The position numbers and the translations under genes were made by a program. 9,120 bases of DNA from an uncultured Bacteroidales bacterium (GTDB taxonomy: Bacteria; Bacteroidota; Bacteroidia; Bacteroidales; Paludibacteraceae): assembly GCA_946615455.1 (NCBI GenBank), contig CAMOHN010000034.1, positions 1-9,120 of the forward strand, given 5' to 3'. Positions 5,765 to 9,120 of the stretch are shown piece by piece. How positions within the stretch are numbered: the stretch's first letter is position 1; the number at the start of each line of letters is the position of its first letter. The notes under the pieces are model-generated. The model did not search any database. It worked only from the letters and a program-made list of their open reading frames with translations, and was not told the origin of the DNA.

Positions 5765-6631
5765 ATGAAATTCATTTTGATTGCTTTACTGGTGTTGGGC
5801 ATTACAGGTTGTGTGGCGGCAGTGCTGCTGTACCTGATTGCACAGCAGTTCAAGGTGGAGGAAGACCCTCGCATTGACCTTGTGCAGGAAGTGCTTCCAG
5901 GAGCCAATTGCGGCGGTTGTGGTTTTGCCGGTTGCCGTGCGTTGGCAGAAGCGTGTGTGAAGGCCGACTCGCTGGACGGTTTGTTATGTCCTGTTGGTGG
6001 TCAGGAGACCATGAACAAGGTGGGTGCCATTCTGGGTATGGAAGCCGCAGCTGCCGACCCAAAAGTGGCTGTGGTACGCTGCAACGGCGTGTGTGAGGCT
6101 CGTCCGAGAACCAGTCGCTACGACGGTGTGCGTTCGTGCCAGATTATGCACAATCTGTATGTGGGTGAGACAGCCTGCCCGTTTGGTTGCCTTGGTTGCG
6201 GCGACTGTGTGGCCGCCTGCCAGTTCGGTGCGTTGAGCATTGACCCAAAGACCGGTCTGCCCGTGGTGGACGAAGACAAATGTACCGCCTGCGGCAAGTG
6301 TGTCAAAGCCTGCCCGCGCAACATCATTGAACTGCGGAAGAAAGGTCCCAAGGGCCGCCGCATGGTGGTTGAGTGCGTCAACAAGGACAAGGGTGCTGTG
6401 GCTCGCAAGGCCTGCCTGAACGCATGTATCGGCTGCAGCAAGTGCCAGAAAGAATGTGCCTTTGATGCCATTACGGTGGAGAACAATGTGGCATACATTG
6501 ACTTCAACAAGTGCCGTCTGTGCCGCAAGTGCGAAGCCGTATGTCCCACCGGTGCCATTCATGCAATCAATTTCCCGCCACGCAAACCAGCAGCAGATGT
6601 TCAACCAGAAAAGAAGGAGGCACAAGCATGA
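5765..6631 (+). CDS. rnfB: Rnf electron transport complex subunit RnfB, multi-cluster type
   Basis: 288 aa. An N-terminal membrane anchor (about 1-27) is followed by the RnfB-type [4Fe-4S] domain GANCGGCGFAGC (C49, C52, C57, with C75). Next are conserved single cysteines C106, C110, C125 and C138. Four ferredoxin-type CxxCxxCxxxC motifs then occur at C142-C152, C173-C183, C221-C231 and C250-C260. Between the second and third, C204 and C217 flank a KDKG..ARK segment also seen in clostridial-type RnfB. RnfB accepts electrons from reduced ferredoxin and passes them through its cluster chain into the complex. With four ferredoxin motifs it is much richer than enterobacterial RsxB (about 190 aa), and resembles anaerobe RnfB. 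The tail (270-288) is Lys/Glu/Ala-rich. No Shine-Dalgarno is evident before ATG 5765. Its stop overlaps the rnfC start (ATGA). Confidence 0.96.
   Translation: MKFILIALLVLGITGCVAAVLLYLIAQQFKVEEDPRIDLVQEVLPGANCGGCGFAGCRALAEACVKADSLDGLLCPVGGQETMNKVGAILGMEAAAADPKVAVVRCNGVCEARPRTSRYDGVRSCQIMHNLYVGETACPFGCLGCGDCVAACQFGALSIDPKTGLPVVDEDKCTACGKCVKACPRNIIELRKKGPKGRRMVVECVNKDKGAVARKACLNACIGCSKCQKECAFDAITVENNVAYIDFNKCRLCRKCEAVCPTGAIHAINFPPRKPAADVQPEKKEAQA
6614..6620 (+). promoter_or_regulatory. rnfC ribosome binding site that sets its start
   Basis: AAGGAGG lies inside the end of rnfB, 7 nt before ATG 6628. It marks this ATG as the rnfC start, although the frame stays open upstream to 6511. Confidence 0.8.
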
Positions 6632-7977
6632 AGACTTTCCATATAGGCGGTGTACATCCGCATGACAACAAGATTTATTCGGCTCACCAGCCCATTCAAG
6701 AGTGCGCTCTGCCCGCCAAAGCCATCATTCCCTTGGTGCAGCATATCGGTGCTCCGGCGCAGGCTATTGTAGAAAAAGGGCAGAAAGTGAAGGTGGGCGA
6801 ACTGATTGCCAAGGCAGGCGGTTTTGTCAGTGCCAACGTGCACTCTCCCGTCAGCGGCACGGTCAGCAAGATAGATACCACCATCGACTCGTGGGGCATG
6901 AAGATGCCCGCAATCTTCATTGATGTAGAAGGCGACGAGTGGCTGGAAACCATCGATCGCACGCCCGATGTATTGCGTGAGTGCAATCTGGAAGCCAAAG
7001 AGATTATCGACCTCATCGCTCAAGCCGGTATAGTGGGTTTGGGTGGTGCCTGCTTCCCTACGCAAGTCAAACTGATGCCCCCTCCGGGCAAGAAAGCCGA
7101 GGTGCTGATTGTCAATGGTGTGGAGTGCGAGCCATACCTGACTTGTGACCACCAATTGATGCTGGAACATGGCGAAGAGATCATGGTGGGCATACAGATC
7201 CTGATGAAAGCCCTGAATATCCAGCGTGCCGTCATCGGCATTGAACGCAACAAACCCGATGCCATTGCCCGTATGCAGGAGTTGGCAGCCCGCACCCTGG
7301 GAGTAGAGGTTTGTCCTCTTAAACTGAAGTATCCGCAGGGCGGTGAGAAACAACTGATTGACGCTTGCATAGGTCGTCAAGTTCCCAGCGGAGCACTGCC
7401 CATTGAGGTGGGTGCCGTGGTGGACAATGTGGCAACCATCTATGCCGTCTATGAGGCAGTGCAGAAACACAAACCGCTTATTTCGCGCGTGATGACCGTG
7501 ACGGGCAAGAGCGTGCAACGACCGGGCAACTATCTGGTTCGGTTTGGCACACCGCTCAGTCAGGTGGTTGAGCAAGCCGGTGGCGTTCCCGAGGATACGG
7601 GCAAGATCATCGGCGGCGGTCCGATGATGGGACGAGCCATGAACAACATCGACATGCCTGCCAACAAGCGCACCAGCGGTCTGCTGTTCATGACCGAGTC
7701 AGAGAGTGTCCGTCCCGAGGCAGAGAACTGCATCCGTTGCGGCAAGTGCGTCAGTGCTTGTCCCATGGGACTGGAACCCTACCTGCTGTCTAAACTGGCG
7801 GAGTTGCAACGCTGGGACGAAATGGAAAAACACGATGTGATGGATTGCATCGACTGCGGCTGCTGCCTGTTCACCTGCCCCAGTCACCGTCCGCTGTTGG
7901 ACTACATCCGCATGGGAAAAGGCAAAGTGGGAGGTATCATCCGCGCCCGTCAAGCCGCTGCCCAAGCAGCCAAATAA
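6628..7977 (+). CDS. rnfC: Rnf electron transport complex subunit RnfC
   Basis: 449 aa from ATG 6628, chosen for the AAGGAGG site and the ATGA overlap with rnfB. The protein begins MKTFHIGGVHPHDNK, the family's usual N-terminus. A barrel-sandwich (biotinyl-like) region is seen at about 40-100 (PVSGTVSKI). The Nqo1-like flavin/NADH domain follows, with GLGGACFPTQVK (137-148) and NGVECEPYLTCDH (163-175). Two [4Fe-4S] motifs follow, C368/371/374/378 and C407/410/413/417. RnfC is the peripheral cytoplasmic subunit that carries FMN and exchanges electrons with NAD+/NADH. It lacks the long repetitive C-terminal extension of E. coli RsxC (about 740 aa) and ends in a short Ala-rich helix, as in most anaerobe homologues. 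It is separated from rnfD by 37 nt. Confidence 0.96.
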   Translation: MKTFHIGGVHPHDNKIYSAHQPIQECALPAKAIIPLVQHIGAPAQAIVEKGQKVKVGELIAKAGGFVSANVHSPVSGTVSKIDTTIDSWGMKMPAIFIDVEGDEWLETIDRTPDVLRECNLEAKEIIDLIAQAGIVGLGGACFPTQVKLMPPPGKKAEVLIVNGVECEPYLTCDHQLMLEHGEEIMVGIQILMKALNIQRAVIGIERNKPDAIARMQELAARTLGVEVCPLKLKYPQGGEKQLIDACIGRQVPSGALPIEVGAVVDNVATIYAVYEAVQKHKPLISRVMTVTGKSVQRPGNYLVRFGTPLSQVVEQAGGVPEDTGKIIGGGPMMGRAMNNIDMPANKRTSGLLFMTESESVRPEAENCIRCGKCVSACPMGLEPYLLSKLAELQRWDEMEKHDVMDCIDCGCCLFTCPSHRPLLDYIRMGKGKVGGIIRARQAAAQAAK

Positions 7978-8014
7978 GCCTATGTATCACTGTCAAAATT
8001 GAGAAGAAACAGAT

Positions 8015-9001
8015 ATGAAAAACCTGATTGTCGCTCCTGCACCACATGTACACAGTGGTGACAGCGTAAGACGCAACATGTTGCTCGTCATCGCCGCCTT
8101 GCTGCCTGCCTATGCCGTGTCGGTGGTAGCCTTCGGATGGGGAGCTCTTGTCACGGCATGCATCAGCATCGTGGCCTGCGTAGGATTTGAGTGGCTGATA
8201 GCCAAATACATTCTCAAGCAAAAGCCGACCCTTGGCGACTGCTCTGCCATTCTGACCGGTCTGCTGCTTGCTATGAACCTGCCATCCAACCTGTCTTGGT
8301 GGATTGTTATCATCGGTGCGCTGGTAGCCATCGGCGTGGGCAAGATGTCGTTCGGCGGTTTAGGACAGAACCCCTTCAACCCCGCTTTGGTGGGTCGTGT
8401 GTTCCTGCTCATCTCCTTCCCCGTACAGATGACTACGTGGCCGTTGCCGCAGGGTTTTGGCGGCAGTTACGTGGATGCTCAAACGGGTGCTACCCCTTTG
8501 GCAGCCATGAAGCAGATCGTGAAGAACGGACAAACCGATTTGGTAAGCCAACTGCCTGACCTTTGGGACGCTTTCATCGGCTGGATGGGCGGTTCACTCG
8601 GCGAGGTATGTGCCTTGGCATTGCTCGTCGGCGGTGTGTTCCTCATCTGCACGCGCGTGATCACATGGCATATACCCGTAAGCATCTTGGCTACGATGGC
8701 CGTGTTTGCATGCCTTGCTTGTCCCGAAGGGATGAAAGCCGGTCAGTATGTGGCATATACACTGCTCACCGGTGGTGCAATGTTGGGTGCCTTCTTTATG
8801 GCAACCGACTATGTAACCAGCCCTATGACTGCATGGGGTAAAGTGATTTTTGGTATCGGTATAGGTGTGATTGTGATGGTTATCCGTACTTGGGGAGCCT
8901 ATCCCGAAGGCATGTCGTTCGCCATTCTGATTATGAATGCCGTCACCCCGCTACTGAATATGTATATCCGTCCCAAACGATTTGGGGAGAAAAAGAAATA
9001 A
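8015..9001 (+). CDS. rnfD: Rnf electron transport complex subunit RnfD
   Basis: 328 aa, strongly hydrophobic, with about eight to ten membrane segments. The N-terminus has the PAPHVHSGDSVRRNM segment typical of RnfD/NqrB. GQNPFNPALVGR (117-128) is the conserved family loop. TGATPL (157-162) is the site where FMN is linked covalently to a threonine, here predicted to be T160; many homologues have Ser in place of T157. The DYVTSPMTAWGK segment (265-276) is also well conserved. RnfD is an integral membrane subunit that takes part in electron transfer and ion movement. Start ATG 8015 is preceded by a purine-rich GAGAAGAAAC. The stop codon overlaps the rnfG Shine-Dalgarno. Confidence 0.95.
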   Translation: MKNLIVAPAPHVHSGDSVRRNMLLVIAALLPAYAVSVVAFGWGALVTACISIVACVGFEWLIAKYILKQKPTLGDCSAILTGLLLAMNLPSNLSWWIVIIGALVAIGVGKMSFGGLGQNPFNPALVGRVFLLISFPVQMTTWPLPQGFGGSYVDAQTGATPLAAMKQIVKNGQTDLVSQLPDLWDAFIGWMGGSLGEVCALALLVGGVFLICTRVITWHIPVSILATMAVFACLACPEGMKAGQYVAYTLLTGGAMLGAFFMATDYVTSPMTAWGKVIFGIGIGVIVMVIRTWGAYPEGMSFAILIMNAVTPLLNMYIRPKRFGEKKK

Positions 9002-9006
9002 GGAGG
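9000..9006 (+). promoter_or_regulatory. rnfG ribosome binding site overlapping the rnfD stop
   Basis: AAGGAGG starts inside the TAA stop of rnfD and stands 7 nt before ATG 9014. This supports the rnfG start and tight coupling. Confidence 0.75.
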
Positions 9007-9013
9007 ACAGGCT

Positions 9014-9120
9014 ATGAAACGATTGGAATCTAATTTCACCAACATGGTGTTGTCGCTAACCTTGGTCACCGTTGTGGCTGCCGTTCTATTGGGCGGCTTG
9101 TATCTGCTGACCGAAGAGCC
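9014..9120 (+). CDS. rnfG: Rnf complex subunit RnfG, N-terminus (runs off right edge)
   Basis: Partial: 35 codons, beginning MKRLESNFTNMVLSL and continuing into a hydrophobic stretch (about 11-31), the single N-terminal membrane anchor of RnfG. The rest of the protein, an extracytoplasmic FMN-binding domain with covalent FMN on a threonine, lies outside the window. The call rests on the anchor, the strong Shine-Dalgarno, the 12-nt distance to rnfD and the standard rnfB-C-D-G order. Confidence 0.88.
   Translation, partial: MKRLESNFTNMVLSLTLVTVVAAVLLGGLYLLTEE

Noticed and set aside
5757..5768. Three-codon ATG-ACA-GTA-TGA overlapping the rnfB start
   Set aside because: It could couple translation, but a frame this small is expected by chance and there is no ribosome binding site before it.
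5984..6625. Open frame antisense to rnfB (213 codons)
   Set aside because: No domain, unusual composition and complete overlap with the conserved rnfB reading frame.
6511..6627. Upstream in-frame extension of rnfC, adding 39 residues
   Set aside because: It lies wholly inside rnfB, while ATG 6628 has a strong AAGGAGG site, an ATGA overlap and the family's normal N-terminus.
6601..7575. Long open frame antisense to rnfC (324 codons)
   Set aside because: It is His/Cys-rich with no recognisable domain and lies opposite a clearly real gene; GC-rich coding sequence often leaves such open frames.

Overview
The window looks like a chromosomal segment of a Bacteroidales-type bacterium (phylum Bacteroidota). 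Three things point there. An rnf operon is headed by an RseC-family gene. FtsK is followed by a LolA-like periplasmic carrier. The intergenic region between these two units carries two copies of the Bacteroidota-type promoter (-33 TTTG/ATTG, 20-bp spacer, -7 TACTTTTG). The genus cannot be decided from this window.

Layout: (1) 1-529, minus strand: 5' part of a LicC/PntC-like nucleotidyltransferase gene that runs off the left edge. It is visibly more AT-rich than the rest. (2) 530-696: an AT-rich gap with one short AT-rich hairpin and no convincing promoter. (3) 697-5135, minus strand: a compact cluster transcribed in the order ftsK, lolA-like, KdsC-like HAD phosphatase, IspD-family cytidylyltransferase. 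Its junctions are tightly packed (27 nt, a 4-nt ATGA overlap, 3 nt), so it is probably one transcript. (4) 5136-5278: a divergent promoter region. (5) 5279-9120, plus strand: rseC, rnfB, rnfC, rnfD and the start of rnfG, cut by the right edge. rnfE and rnfA would be expected next.

The plus-strand genes encode most of the Rnf complex, a membrane-bound ferredoxin:NAD+ oxidoreductase that couples electron transfer to Na+ or H+ pumping. RnfB carries many Fe-S clusters, RnfC the flavin/NADH module, and RnfD and RnfG are the membrane and FMN subunits. RseC is the accessory protein linked in enterobacteria to Rsx/SoxR reduction. The minus-strand genes concern chromosome segregation (FtsK) and probably envelope building: lipoprotein transport, sugar-phosphate dephosphorylation and CDP activation.

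I found no CRISPR array, mobile element, tRNA or rRNA, and no clearly new system. The points most worth following up are the LicC/PntC-like gene at the left edge, an insertion of about 24 residues in the KdsC-like phosphatase, the uncertain substrate of the IspD-family enzyme, and the matched divergent promoters.
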